Below, one piece after another: positions 33,597 to 41,693 of a stretch of 64,000 nt of DNA. The DNA is taken from assembly GCA_017459985.1 (NCBI GenBank), contig JAFUBX010000005.1:84346-148345 (forward strand), written 5' to 3'. The position numbers and the translations under genes were made by a program. The notes beneath the pieces are model-generated. The model searched no databases and was not told where the DNA came from. It worked only from the letters and a program-made list of their open reading frames with translations. Position 1 is the stretch's first letter; each line of letters opens with the position of its first letter. This DNA is from Parasporobacterium sp. (GTDB lineage Bacteria; Bacillota; Clostridia; Lachnospirales; Lachnospiraceae).

Positions 33597-34627
33597 GGAT
33601 GAGGATCTGTTTCCTCCTGTTTATATGCTTTTTGCGATATATCTTTGCGTTAAAGTTGACTTTTTTCCATAGTTGTATGTCGGGAATCCATAATTCTCTT
33701 CGGTACTTTAGGCGGGTGATTTCCTTGCTCTGGGCGATGTAGCAAACCGAGTCTGCGAACGGCATCAGGAATGCATCTGCTTTTGTACAGCGTTAGATTT
33801 GATGACAGACTCTTTTCTGCATCTTGTACAAAAAAACCGGAAATTGAGAACACTTTTCTTTGTTCTTATATTAAGATTTTTCTCAGCACGTTGCATTTTT
33901 GCTACGCACAGGAGAAAAATGAAAAATGAGAACAAAATCTGCTACGCATACAGTGGAATGGCCATTTTGAGAACATATAAAATGCATCTTATATCTGGAA
34001 TTTGCCGTGGAAGATGCATTCGCCGGAGTTTCTGAAATAATTCCTTATTTTCTGCTCTTTCGTGAGAAAATATATGTTCCGCCATGCAGCAGTCCCTGTC
34101 CTTCCACAGATGTACGGAAGGTCAGGGATGGAGTTTACAAGCTTTTTCTGAAATTACCTTCCGGATTTTTGATGATTTACCTGGAAAATGGAAGGCAGCA
34201 CATGGAATTTATAAGCTTTTTCAGAATTTACCTTACCCTTTGAGATACAGCATTATCAGGATCCGACTCCGCTTCTAGAGCGGCCACTCTTATACAACCT
34301 TCCGCTTCCCGGTTCAATCATCGAAGAATAATGATAGATATTCTTTATTTCAAAACATTTCTATAATATAATATTTCTGTTACCGGTGTTTAGTTTTCAA
34401 TGCAAATTAAAGTGCTTGCCGAAGAAGCTGCGGCAGAACAAACACGGTACTTCATGGTCTGTCACCTGTCCTTCTGATTTTAGTTATGACGAAGAAATTT
34501 GACGTTGGATCAGGCCATAGAATTACTGGAAACCGTTGAGATTTATTGATTTTTGTAACATATTGTTAATAATTCAAATATTACTTTTACAGACTGATAT
34601 AAATCACCGAAAATGAAGGAGATATGA
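33597..34627. other. About 1 kb gene-free interval with a dispersed repeat
   Basis: No convincing gene. 33597-33800 has overlapping short minus-strand frames that could be the relic of a decayed gene. 33840-33993 is AT-rich and repeats TGAGAACA at 33845, 33927 and 33968 (spacings 82 and 41) and GCTACGCA at 33901 and 33941. 33994-34236 is a copy of the modular repeat found inverted at 59436-59674 (separate entry). 34340-34627 is AT-rich and should hold the promoter for the TtcA-like gene. Confidence 0.6.
33994..34236 (+). repeat. Dispersed modular intergenic repeat, copy 1
   Basis: Aligns along its length with the reverse complement of 59436-59674. Shared blocks include GTGGAAGATGCA, CTGAAATAATTCCT, GTGAGAAAA and two submodules whose ends are inverted. 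The submodules lie at 34116-34162 (GGAAGGT ... ACCTTCC) and about 34190-34236, 74 bp apart, both containing TGGA(G/A)TTTA and AAGCTTTTTC. A strong extra hairpin lies at 34093-34128 (TCCCTG-T-CCTTCC paired with GGAAGG-T-CAGGGA). Non-coding; identity between the copies is imperfect, so it is old or under structural constraint. Confidence 0.8.
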
Positions 34628-35335
34628 TTGACATCCAGACAGCTGTTGAGTCAAACCCGTAGAGCAATTGACGATTTCGGGATGATTAATGATGGAGATA
34701 TGATTGCGATAGGCGTTTCAGGAGGAAAGGATTCCCTCTCTCTTCTCTATGCGATGAAGCAATTGTCCCGATTCTATCCACACCCTTTTCAGATTCATGC
34801 TGTGACGGTGGATCTGGGGTTTGGTAATCTTGATCTGGAACAAATCGCTGCCTATTGTGAAGACCTCGAAGTTCCTTATCATATTGCAGAAACGCAGATT
34901 GCGGAGATCGTATTTAATCAGCGTCAGGAATCCAATCCCTGCTCTCTCTGCGCGAAAATGCGCAAAGGCGCGTTTAATCAGTTTGTGAAAGAACTCGGAT
35001 GTAATAAAACGGCCTTCGGACATCATAAAGACGACCTTGTGCAGACAATGCTGATGTCGCTGATCTTCGAAGGCCGGTTTCATACATTTGAACCTGTAAC
35101 CGTGCTGGACCGCAGCGGCCTGACTTTGATCCGGCCATTCATTTATATTAACGAAGCGGATATTAAAGGATTTATCAACAAATATCAGATAACTCCATTA
35201 AAGAATCCCTGTCCTGCCGACGGAAATACCAGCCGGCAGCAGATCGCGGAATTGTTGTCTTCTCTGAACCGGACTTATCCCGGTGTAAAAGACCGTATGT
35301 TTACTGCGATCATGAATCAGCTGATTCCTCATTAA
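34628..35335 (+). CDS. TtcA-like tRNA 2-thiolation ATP-binding protein
   Basis: 235 residues. N-type ATP pyrophosphatase with the PP-loop SGGKDS at residues 31-36. NPCSLCAKMRKG (Cys105, Cys108) and a later NPCPADG supply the cysteines used by TtcA-family enzymes to hold an Fe-S cluster. TtcA makes 2-thiocytidine at position 32 of some tRNAs; here the substrate is inferred. The start is a TTG at 34628 with GAAGGAGATATGA upstream; the nearby ATG is in another frame. Separated by 15 bp from the recombinase gene. Confidence 0.85.
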   Translation: MTSRQLLSQTRRAIDDFGMINDGDMIAIGVSGGKDSLSLLYAMKQLSRFYPHPFQIHAVTVDLGFGNLDLEQIAAYCEDLEVPYHIAETQIAEIVFNQRQESNPCSLCAKMRKGAFNQFVKELGCNKTAFGHHKDDLVQTMLMSLIFEGRFHTFEPVTVLDRSGLTLIRPFIYINEADIKGFINKYQITPLKNPCPADGNTSRQQIAELLSSLNRTYPGVKDRMFTAIMNQLIPH

Positions 35336-35350
35336 TCAAACGGAGATACT

Positions 35351-36421
35351 ATGCCGAACAAAAGTTATCACGATCAGTTCTCAAAAGAAACCAACCTGAA
35401 GATCCGGGAACTGGGAAAATCCCTTCCCGCTTTCTGCAGGTACTTTTTCCGGGGGATCGAACCAACGACCCAGGCAAGGACACGTCTTGCTTATGCTTAT
35501 GACCTCATCGTATTCTTCAATTATCTGAAATCGGAAACAACGCTTTGTGAAGAGAAGGAAATTCCGGATCTTACGATCCAGGTTCTTGACAAAGTAACAC
35601 CCGGAATTATCCAGGATTACCTGGAATATCTGAAGCTTTATAATAACAAAGATTCCGAAGAACGAACCAACAGCGAGCGGGGACTGAACCGCAAACTGGC
35701 CAGCATTCGTTCCTTCTATCGTTATTTCTATGAAATGGAAATGATCAGCACCAATCCCGCATCGATCGTAAGGATGCCAAAGACCCATGAGAAAGACATT
35801 GTACGTCTGGAGGGATCGGAGATTTCCGATCTTCTCGAAGCGGTGGATTCCGGAGCAAATATGACGAAACAGCAGCGGGCATACCACGAAAAAACCCGGA
35901 TCCGGGATCTGGCAGTCATTACTCTGCTTCTTGGCACCGGAATCCGTGTTTCCGAATGTGTCGGTCTGGATCTCCAGGATGTGGATTTTAAAAATCACGG
36001 GATCCGGATCACGCGAAAAGGCGGAAATCAGGTAATTGTATATTTCGGCGACGAAGTGGAAGATGCCCTTTACAACTATCTCAGAGAGCGGATGTCCGTG
36101 ATTCCTCAGCCCGGACATGAGGATGCTTTTTTCCTGTCGATGCAGAAGAAGCGCCTTTCGGTCCATTCCGTGGAAAACCTGGTCAAAAAATACGCCTCTC
36201 AAGTAACGCAGCTGAAAAAGATCACACCGCATAAATTGCGCAGCACCTACGGAACGCAGCTCTACCGGGAAACCGGAGATATCTATCTGGTCGCAGATGT
36301 TCTCGGACATTCGGATGTGAATACCACGAAGAAGCATTATGCTGCCCTGGAAGATGAAAGGCGCCGCAGTGCCAGAAATGTCGTCTCCTTAAGAAAAAAG
36401 GATTCGGATGAGTCAGATTAA
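35351..36421 (+). CDS. Xer-type tyrosine recombinase (XerS-like length)
   Basis: 356 residues. SAM-like N-terminal core-binding domain (about residues 20-140) and catalytic domain with the full set: Arg in GTGIRVSEC, Lys in RITRKGGN, HKLR, H in LGHSDVNTTKKHY, whose final Tyr is the nucleophile. No phage or transposon partner and no tRNA target lies beside it, so a chromosome dimer resolution role (single-recombinase XerS/dif type, also ~356 residues) is plausible. Its last two codon bases overlap the convergent azlD stop (TTAA). Confidence 0.85.
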   Translation: MPNKSYHDQFSKETNLKIRELGKSLPAFCRYFFRGIEPTTQARTRLAYAYDLIVFFNYLKSETTLCEEKEIPDLTIQVLDKVTPGIIQDYLEYLKLYNNKDSEERTNSERGLNRKLASIRSFYRYFYEMEMISTNPASIVRMPKTHEKDIVRLEGSEISDLLEAVDSGANMTKQQRAYHEKTRIRDLAVITLLLGTGIRVSECVGLDLQDVDFKNHGIRITRKGGNQVIVYFGDEVEDALYNYLRERMSVIPQPGHEDAFFLSMQKKRLSVHSVENLVKKYASQVTQLKKITPHKLRSTYGTQLYRETGDIYLVADVLGHSDVNTTKKHYAALEDERRRSARNVVSLRKKDSDESD

Positions 36422-36753
36422 AATACCAGCTGAATCAGAACCATATAGACAACTGTACCAATCACCACACTGAAAATGGTATTTCGCTTCCACAGATAGG
36501 TCCCGACTACAACTGCCAGCGCAGCCAGTTCCGGAATGGCATGAGGCGCATGGATCACAGAAACGTCTTTCAGGCAGTACACAATCAGCAGTCCCATCGC
36601 GGTATAAGGAACTACCTTCCCCAGATACAGAATATAATCCGGTACTTTCTTACCCCGGCCGAAAACAAGAACCGGAAGCAGCCGGGTGGCCAGCGTCACA
36701 ACCCCGATAATCAGAATAATCAGAAATGCATGTTCAGGATTAGTCATTGTCAT
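36418..36753 (-). CDS. azlD: AzlD-family branched-chain amino acid transport subunit
   Basis: 111 residues with about four hydrophobic helices, typical for AzlD. The motif TLATRLLPVLVFGRGK is conserved in the family. AzlC and AzlD together export branched-chain amino acids or their analogues. The start overlaps azlC by 14 bp; the stop codon overlaps that of the convergent recombinase gene. Confidence 0.92.
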   Translation of the reverse strand: MTMTNPEHAFLIILIIGVVTLATRLLPVLVFGRGKKVPDYILYLGKVVPYTAMGLLIVYCLKDVSVIHAPHAIPELAALAVVVGTYLWKRNTIFSVVIGTVVYMVLIQLVF

Positions 36754-37465
36754 CGTTGATTTGGCTCCTCTCCTCTATTGTTCTGCGCATAATGGTCAGC
36801 ACAGCAATAATAATCACCATTGCCGGAATCAGAAACAGGTCACGGCCAAACAGAAGTCTGCAGGCCAGTGTTGCCAGAAGACCCAGGATCGCCGGAATAT
36901 GGCATTTGGAATCGATCCACTGCTGAAGAAAAACAGTGGCAAATAATGCTGTCATGGCAAAGTCGATCCCTTCGGAATTGAAATTCAGAACCGAGCCCAG
37001 ACATCCTCCCAGAACCGAGCCCAGAATCCAGGAGAGCTGGTCAAATAACGTCACCAGAAACCGGTAGCTGCTGGTATTGACGCCCTTTGGCCCGTCATCC
37101 TTACTGAGCATGGCGTAGGTCTCATCACAGAGCGCATAATACAGATACCATTTCCGTTTATTCTCGTTCCGGTAACGTCCGATCATGGAAATACTGAAAA
37201 AGATATGTCTTGCGGAAACCATTAGTGCGGTCACCGCGGCCATAATCAAAGATCCGCCGGTCAGCATCGTGACACTGACAAACTGCGCGGTTCCGCTGAA
37301 GATCATAATACCGGAAAGCAAAGACCATATCGGTCCATATCCGTGTTCCTGCATTAAGATCCCGTATCCGGTCCCTAATACAATAAATGTCACGATGATC
37401 GGGAGTGAAGTCCGAAGCGCTGCTGTCACATCCTGTTTTGTAATCTTCATACTTCTTTTTTTCAT
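36740..37465 (-). CDS. azlC: AzlC-family branched-chain amino acid exporter
   Basis: 241 residues, multiple membrane helices. The family segments LGTGYGILMQEHGYGPIWSLL, given here in part as GTGYGILMQEHG, and FSGTAQFVSV, SARHIFFSISM and DETYAM are present. A second in-frame ATG five codons in (37450) is an alternative start. A TATAAT box lies only 7 bp before the first ATG on the minus strand, so the leader is very short. Transcribed with azlD. Confidence 0.92.
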   Translation of the reverse strand: MKKRSMKITKQDVTAALRTSLPIIVTFIVLGTGYGILMQEHGYGPIWSLLSGIMIFSGTAQFVSVTMLTGGSLIMAAVTALMVSARHIFFSISMIGRYRNENKRKWYLYYALCDETYAMLSKDDGPKGVNTSSYRFLVTLFDQLSWILGSVLGGCLGSVLNFNSEGIDFAMTALFATVFLQQWIDSKCHIPAILGLLATLACRLLFGRDLFLIPAMVIIIAVLTIMRRTIEERSQINDDND

Positions 37466-37526
37466 GGCTTGTATTATATATCCTGAAAGTGGGAAGGTAA
37501 AGTTTAAAAATAAAATATGTCGGAAG

Positions 37527-37564
37527 CAGGAACTGCCGCACCTTTCATGATGCGGCAGCCCCTG
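37527..37564. terminator. Hairpin between azlC and the yneA-like gene
   Basis: CTGCCGCA (37533-37540) and TGCGGCAG (37551-37558) form an 8-bp perfect stem extended by CAGG/CCTG across a 2-base internal bulge. It lies downstream of the minus-strand yneA-like gene. Neither side has a long T-run, so it may be a factor-assisted terminator or an mRNA-end stabiliser. Confidence 0.5.
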
Positions 37565-37613
37565 TTTCAGAGATATAAGATATAAAAAAGATGATTATGG
37601 GTAAATTGGTATA

Positions 37614-37916
37614 TCAGCCTACGTAATACGGAACCAGCAAATACTCGTCCGCATTGATCAGATCCGAATCCAGATGATTGATGAACATAACTTCATCAAT
37701 GTATTCCTGAATCGTGCTGTAATGGCCGTCTGCATAGGTAACTGCGATCCCCCACAGGGTATCACCGGGATTGATATTAATGGATGTGTAACGCTTGTGA
37801 GCCTGATCTGATTCATCTGCTCTGGCTGAATTCTGAGAAGAAGAAACGATGACAAATACAGCTGCGATCAATAAAGCGATGATCATAACCCGGGCTAATC
37901 TTTTTCTGCTTTTCAT
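37614..37916 (-). CDS. yneA: YneA-like SOS cell-division inhibitor (LysM protein)
   Basis: 100 residues from the ATG at 37916, chosen because GAAGG lies 7 bp upstream; two earlier in-frame ATGs lack such a site. A basic N-terminus and one membrane helix (about residues 10-26) are followed by a LysM domain (YTSININPGDTLWGIAVTY). In Bacillus subtilis yneA is divergent from lexA, SOS-induced, and delays septation during DNA damage; the arrangement here is the same, with LexA boxes in its promoter. Confidence 0.88.
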   Translation of the reverse strand: MKSRKRLARVMIIALLIAAVFVIVSSSQNSARADESDQAHKRYTSININPGDTLWGIAVTYADGHYSTIQEYIDEVMFINHLDSDLINADEYLLVPYYVG

Positions 37917-37987
37917 CTTGAAACCTTCTTTCATATATAGTGGGATGCTGACTCTATAGTTAATAAAAACAATTAAAATTAAGTAAC

Positions 37988-38058
37988 CGAACATCTGTTT
38001 GCATGAATCTTAGCACCCGAACATCTGTTTGTCAATAAAAACGGCGAACAAATGTTTG
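37988..38058. promoter_or_regulatory. Three LexA boxes between divergent yneA-like and lexA genes
   Basis: CGAACATCTGTTTG occurs at 37988-38001 and 38018-38031, and CGAACAAATGTTTG at 38045-38058. All fit the Bacillus-type SOS operator. Box 2 lies inside the -35/-10 spacer of the yneA-like promoter, box 1 at its start point, and box 3 overlaps the lexA -35. Both genes should therefore be LexA-repressed. Confidence 0.93.
38007..38035 (-). promoter_or_regulatory. Promoter of the yneA-like gene
   Basis: On the minus strand TTGACA (38030-38035), a 17-bp spacer and TAAGAT (38007-38012). The spacer is largely filled by a LexA box, so repression would be tight. Confidence 0.8.
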
Positions 38059-38084
38059 ATTTTTATTACACATTATGATAGGAT
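38056..38084 (+). promoter_or_regulatory. lexA promoter
   Basis: TTGATT (38056-38061), a 17-bp spacer and TAGGAT (38079-38084). The upstream LexA box covers the first bases of the -35, giving autoregulation. Confidence 0.72.
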
Positions 38085-38135
38085 AATGAAGTAATACTAT
38101 ATACATAAGAAAATTGATCCGATGGGAGAATCATT

Positions 38136-38783
38136 ATGGCAGAAAGAAGTATGACAGATAAAAGTGCAGCTGAGAAAAGCTCTTTATCCGAGAAGCAGAC
38201 TGCGATCCTGGAATTTATAAAGAAGGAAACCCTTTCCAGAGGATATCCGCCTGCAGTCCGGGAGATCTGCACTGCAGTGGGACTCAACAGCCCTGCGTCT
38301 GTACATTCCCATCTGAATGCGCTGGAGGCTAAGGGATACATCCGCAGAGATCCTTCCAAGCCCCGGGCGATCGAGATCATTGATGAAGACTTTGCCCTGA
38401 CCCGGAGGGAATATGCCCAGATACCCATGGTCGGCTATGTGGCAGCCGGCGAACCGCTGCTTGCCGAAGAACACATCCGGGATTACTTCCCGATCCCTGC
38501 GGATATGCTTCCGAACAGTCAGGTCTTTATGCTGAAGGTCCGCGGCGACAGTATGACCGGCGCCGGTATCCTGGACGGAGACCAGGTGATCGTGCGGCAG
38601 ACCAGCACTGCTTCCAACGGAGATATGGTCGTTGCGCTGATTGAGGATGGCGCGACTGTAAAGACATTCTATAAAGAAAAGGATCATATCCGTCTCCAGC
38701 CGGAGAATCCGGATTATGATCCCATTATTCTGAGTGATGTGACAATCCTTGGTGAAGTGATCGGTGTATTCCGTCTCTTCTGA
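38136..38783 (+). CDS. lexA: SOS repressor LexA
   Basis: 215 residues. Winged-helix DNA-binding domain (about residues 17-80; GYPPAVREICTAVGLNSPASV) and a self-cleaving protease domain. Cleavage site Ala104-Gly105 (YVAAGEPL), catalytic Ser139 (RGDSMTG) and Lys176 (DGATVKTFY) are intact. RecA filaments trigger autocleavage and release SOS genes, here recA, lexA itself and the yneA-like gene. The first ~16 residues are a slightly long polar lead; a second ATG lies five codons in. Ends 10 bp from the convergent rsfS. Confidence 0.97.
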   Translation: MAERSMTDKSAAEKSSLSEKQTAILEFIKKETLSRGYPPAVREICTAVGLNSPASVHSHLNALEAKGYIRRDPSKPRAIEIIDEDFALTRREYAQIPMVGYVAAGEPLLAEEHIRDYFPIPADMLPNSQVFMLKVRGDSMTGAGILDGDQVIVRQTSTASNGDMVVALIEDGATVKTFYKEKDHIRLQPENPDYDPIILSDVTILGEVIGVFRLF

Positions 38784-38793
38784 GCAAAATCAG

Positions 38794-39141
38794 TTACAGA
38801 TCTGAAACTTCAACCGTTTCGCCGTCTGCCCAGATCCGCTCCAGGTCATAGAACAGACGCTCTTCCTGGTTGAAGATATGAATGATGATATCCCGGTAAT
38901 CCATCAGGATCCAGTTGGAAGTGCTGTAGCCTTCCACACTTTTCGGTGCGATCCCTGCTTTGCCGAGTTTTTCTTCGATATTGTCAGCGATCGTCTGGAT
39001 CTGGCGGAGATTGGATCCGCCGGCAATGATGAAATAATCCGCCAGGACACTGATCTTGCTGATGTCGATCACCTTGATGTCGATCCCCTTCTTCTCTTCA
39101 ATACACTCACAGGCTGTTTTTGCAAGTTCTTTGCTGGTCAT
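38794..39141 (-). CDS. rsfS: Ribosomal silencing factor RsfS
   Basis: 115 residues. Binds ribosomal protein L14 and blocks subunit joining under starvation. The family motifs ADYFIIAGGSNLRQIQTIAD, NWILMDYRDIIIHIF and ERLFYDLERIWAD are complete. The start overlaps the yqeK stop by 4 bp, the standard yqeK-rsfS coupling in Firmicutes. Confidence 0.94.
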   Translation of the reverse strand: MTSKELAKTACECIEEKKGIDIKVIDISKISVLADYFIIAGGSNLRQIQTIADNIEEKLGKAGIAPKSVEGYSTSNWILMDYRDIIIHIFNQEERLFYDLERIWADGETVEVSDL

Positions 39142-39740
39142 TCAACGCCCTCTCTTTCTTCGATCAGTTTCTTGTAAAAATCTCTTGTTTTCTCCGTCAG
39201 CGGGTCAATATCCGCCCCCTGCTTCTTCAGATATTCCAATGTCCGGTCCGCGATCATGTAAACCGCTTTATCAAGATCCGTAAACGCCGTTTCCCGGATG
39301 TTTTCGATCTTCATGATGATCCCTTCCCGGTTTGGCTCGATAAAATCAGCCACATAGATGATCTTCTGCATGACCGACATATCCGGTGCTCCGGTGGTAT
39401 GGGTCCGGATCGCATCATGGATCTCCCGGTCGAAAATCCCGTATTCTTCCTGGGCTACAGCCGGTCCTACCAGAGCATGAATCAGCTTCGGATGCTGCAG
39501 GTAATAATCGGAAAGGTAGATCATTCCATCCTCGGCAGCCCGCAGCTGCTGGGGCAGGGACATACATTTGGCACAATCATGCATATATCCGGCGATCATG
39601 ACCCGGTCGATTTCGTATTTGTACCACCGCATTGCCAGAGCCGCCGCCGTATAGGCAACTCCGCGGGTATGAAGAAATCTCTTCTCATCCAGATTGGCAT
39701 TCAGCTGCCCTTCCAGCATCCCCACCAGTTCGAATTTCAT
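39138..39740 (-). CDS. yqeK: HD-domain hydrolase YqeK (Ap4A symmetrical hydrolase type)
   Basis: 200 residues. HD motif residues are in EKRFLHTRGVA, AGYMHDCAK and the later HALVGP and YVADFIEPNR segments, the last being typical of YqeK. YqeK enzymes cleave diadenosine tetraphosphate to two ADP. In most Firmicutes nadD precedes yqeK; here yqeK starts directly after yhbY with a 1-bp gap and nadD is missing from the cluster. Confidence 0.92.
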   Translation of the reverse strand: MKFELVGMLEGQLNANLDEKRFLHTRGVAYTAAALAMRWYKYEIDRVMIAGYMHDCAKCMSLPQQLRAAEDGMIYLSDYYLQHPKLIHALVGPAVAQEEYGIFDREIHDAIRTHTTGAPDMSVMQKIIYVADFIEPNREGIIMKIENIRETAFTDLDKAVYMIADRTLEYLKKQGADIDPLTEKTRDFYKKLIEEREGVE

Positions 39741-39741
39741 A

Positions 39742-40023
39742 TCAGTTCTCCTTATGTTTCTTAGGGTTATATTTATAGAGGGTGATCTTCTTCCCCATGA
39801 CCTGGATCACCTGACTGCCGGTACGTTCCGCAACGATCTGCGCGATCTCTCCCGGATCATCCATGCAGTTCTTCAGGACTCCAACCTTGATCAGTTCTCT
39901 GGCTTCCAGAGCTTCGGCAATCGCCGCGGTGACCTCCGGAGTCAGTGATTCCTTTCCGACGTGTACCACCGGATCCAGATGATGGGCCTGACTTCTTAAT
40001 AATGCTCGTTCTTTTCCTGTCAT
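39742..40023 (-). CDS. yhbY: Ribosome assembly RNA-binding protein YhbY
   Basis: 93 residues from the ATG at 40023, giving the normal family start (MTGKERALLRSQAHHLDP) with AGGAAAG upstream. The frame remains open back into obgE, with other possible starts at 40056 and 40083 that would add a short tail. CRM-domain protein that binds pre-50S RNA; the GKESLTPEV and ERTGSQVIQVMGKKITLYK segments are diagnostic. Confidence 0.9.
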   Translation of the reverse strand: MTGKERALLRSQAHHLDPVVHVGKESLTPEVTAAIAEALEARELIKVGVLKNCMDDPGEIAQIVAERTGSQVIQVMGKKITLYKYNPKKHKEN

Positions 40024-40075
40024 TTTCTCTGTCGCTTTCCTGATTGATCCTGACATTCCGATTTCCGGAACCTCA

Positions 40076-41368
40076 TCAGTCATCAAAATATTCAAATTCG
40101 TGGCCGTAGACCCGGACCGTATCGCCCTCGCGGATCCCCAGCGTTTTCAGCTGATCCAGGATTCCCTGCTCCCGCATAAAATTCTGGAAGAATAAAAATC
40201 CTTTTTCGGACTCCAGATTGGTATATCCCAGCATCCGCTCGATCCTGGGACCTTCCACGCTGTAAAGAGTCTCCCCTTCTTTCTTTACTTCAAAGGCCAG
40301 AATCTCCTCTTCAAAGTAATCCTCCACCTGGATCTCGCTTTCAAAGACGGAAGTATCATCCGGAAGCTCCTGAAGAAGCTGCTTCACATAATAAAGAAGC
40401 GGGCGGATCCCTTCTTTGGTCGCTGCGGAGACAGGGAAAATACGGATATCCGGATCGGGGCAGCTTCGGCGGATCTTTTCAATGATCTGCTCCCTTTCCT
40501 GCGGATCCGGAATCAGGTCCATCTTGTTCACCGCGATCACCTGGGCCTTCCGGCTGAGAATCTCATTGTAACCTTCCAGTTCCCGGTTGATGGCGGCAAG
40601 ATCTTCCGAAGGATCCCTTCCCTCTGTACCGGCTCCGTCCACCAGATGGATCAGGATCCGGCATCTCTCGATGTGCTTCAGAAAGTCGTGGCCCAGTCCC
40701 AGACCTTCAGAAGCACCTTCAATCAGTCCGGGAATATCCGCGATAACAAATCCTCCGTCCTCCAGATCCACCACGCCCAGATTGGGGCTGAGGGTCGTAA
40801 AATGATAATTGGCGATCTTGGGTCTTGCATTGGATACAACGGAAAGGAACGTGGATTTTCCCACATTCGGAAATCCCACCAGTCCCACATCGGCGATGCT
40901 CTTAAGCTCCAGGATCACTTCCATTTCCTGGGCCTTTCCGCCGGGCTGGGCATAGCGGGGCGCCTGCATCACCGCCGTGGCATAATGCATGTTGCCGTTG
41001 CCGCCTCTTCCGCCCTTCAGCATGACATAGGGCTCTTCGGAATTTCCCATATCATGAATTATCTTGCCGGTCTCTGCGTGACGGATCACCGTCCCCTTCG
41101 GAACATGGATCACGAGATCTTCCCCGTTCTTTCCATGCATGCGCCGTTTGCCGCCCTCTTCTCCGGAACCGGCAGCGTACTTTCGCCTGTGCTTGAAATC
41201 GATAAGAGTATTGATATTCTCATCCGTGACGAAGATCACATCTCCGCCCTTTCCGCCGTCTCCGCCGTCAGGGCCTCCGTCGGGAACATATTTTTCACGG
41301 CGGAAACTGACATGTCCGTCCCCGCCCTTTCCGGACTTAATAATAATTCTCGCTGTATCAATAAACAT
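40076..41368 (-). CDS. obgE: GTPase ObgE/CgtA
   Basis: 430 residues in three domains: the glycine-rich Obg fold (residues 1-158, with GGDGGKGGDVIFV and GGRGGNGN), the GTPase core (G1 GFPNVGKST, G3 DIPGLIEGA, G4 NKMD) and the OCT C-terminal domain (about 355-430). A 50S assembly factor that also senses ppGpp. A terminator lies between it and rpmA, so it is either read through or has its own promoter. Confidence 0.96.
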   Translation of the reverse strand: MFIDTARIIIKSGKGGDGHVSFRREKYVPDGGPDGGDGGKGGDVIFVTDENINTLIDFKHRRKYAAGSGEEGGKRRMHGKNGEDLVIHVPKGTVIRHAETGKIIHDMGNSEEPYVMLKGGRGGNGNMHYATAVMQAPRYAQPGGKAQEMEVILELKSIADVGLVGFPNVGKSTFLSVVSNARPKIANYHFTTLSPNLGVVDLEDGGFVIADIPGLIEGASEGLGLGHDFLKHIERCRILIHLVDGAGTEGRDPSEDLAAINRELEGYNEILSRKAQVIAVNKMDLIPDPQEREQIIEKIRRSCPDPDIRIFPVSAATKEGIRPLLYYVKQLLQELPDDTSVFESEIQVEDYFEEEILAFEVKKEGETLYSVEGPRIERMLGYTNLESEKGFLFFQNFMREQGILDQLKTLGIREGDTVRVYGHEFEYFDD

Positions 41369-41385
41369 AGATTGATCGTCCTGTT

Positions 41386-41419
41386 AAATAAAAGGCTTCA
41401 AACCGGAAGATTTGAAGCC
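41386..41419 (-). terminator. Intrinsic terminator between rpmA and obgE
   Basis: On the minus strand GGCTTCAAA pairs with TTTGAAGCC (9-bp perfect stem, 8-base loop) and is followed by TTTTATTT. It should end most rplU-rpmA transcripts ahead of obgE. Confidence 0.85.
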
Positions 41420-41432
41420 CTCGTGATCCTGA

Positions 41433-41693
41433 TTATTCCTCTACAGGAAGAACAGATACCTGCTTTTTGTCTCTGCCTAACCGATGGAAGCTTACCTTGC
41501 CGTCAGCCAGTGCATACAGGGTATCATCCTTGCCGCGTCCAACATTCACGCCCGGATGAATATGTGTGCCCCTCTGTCTGTAAAGAATATTGCCGGCCTT
41601 CACAAACTGTCCGTCTGCTCTCTTTGCGCCTAAACGCTTCGCCTCGGAATCTCTGCCGTTTCGTGTGGAACCAACGCCCTTTTTATGTGCCAT
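41433..41693 (-). CDS. rpmA: 50S ribosomal protein L27
   Basis: 86 residues beginning [21 protein letters not shown]27's flexible N-terminus reaches the peptidyl transferase centre. Most Firmicutes carry a ~9-residue extension cut off by the protease Prp, whose gene lies between rplU and rpmA. Here the extension is absent and the rplU-rpmA gap is 15 bp, with no room for prp. The protein therefore resembles the mature/E. coli form. Confidence 0.96.
   Translation of the reverse strand: MAHKKGVGSTRNGRDSEAKRLGAKRADGQFVKAGNILYRQRGTHIHPGVNVGRGKDDTLYALADGKVSFHRLGRDKKQVSVLPVEE

Noticed and set aside
33535-33853. Minus-strand frames that could be a transposase or other gene relic
   Set aside because: Two overlapping short frames read plausible peptides (YIAQSKEITRLKYRREL), but no conserved catalytic motif or terminal inverted repeat was seen; not enough to call a pseudogene.
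34258-34292. Polylinker-like cluster of GGATCC, TCTAGA and GCGGCC
   Set aside because: Resembles a cloning-vector site cluster, but the surrounding sequence is native AT-rich intergenic DNA and only a 13-bp stretch matches; treated as coincidence.
34268-34330. tRNA-like GGTTCAATC segment
   Set aside because: A T-loop-like word is present, but no complementary T-stem, acceptor stem or D-arm could be paired.
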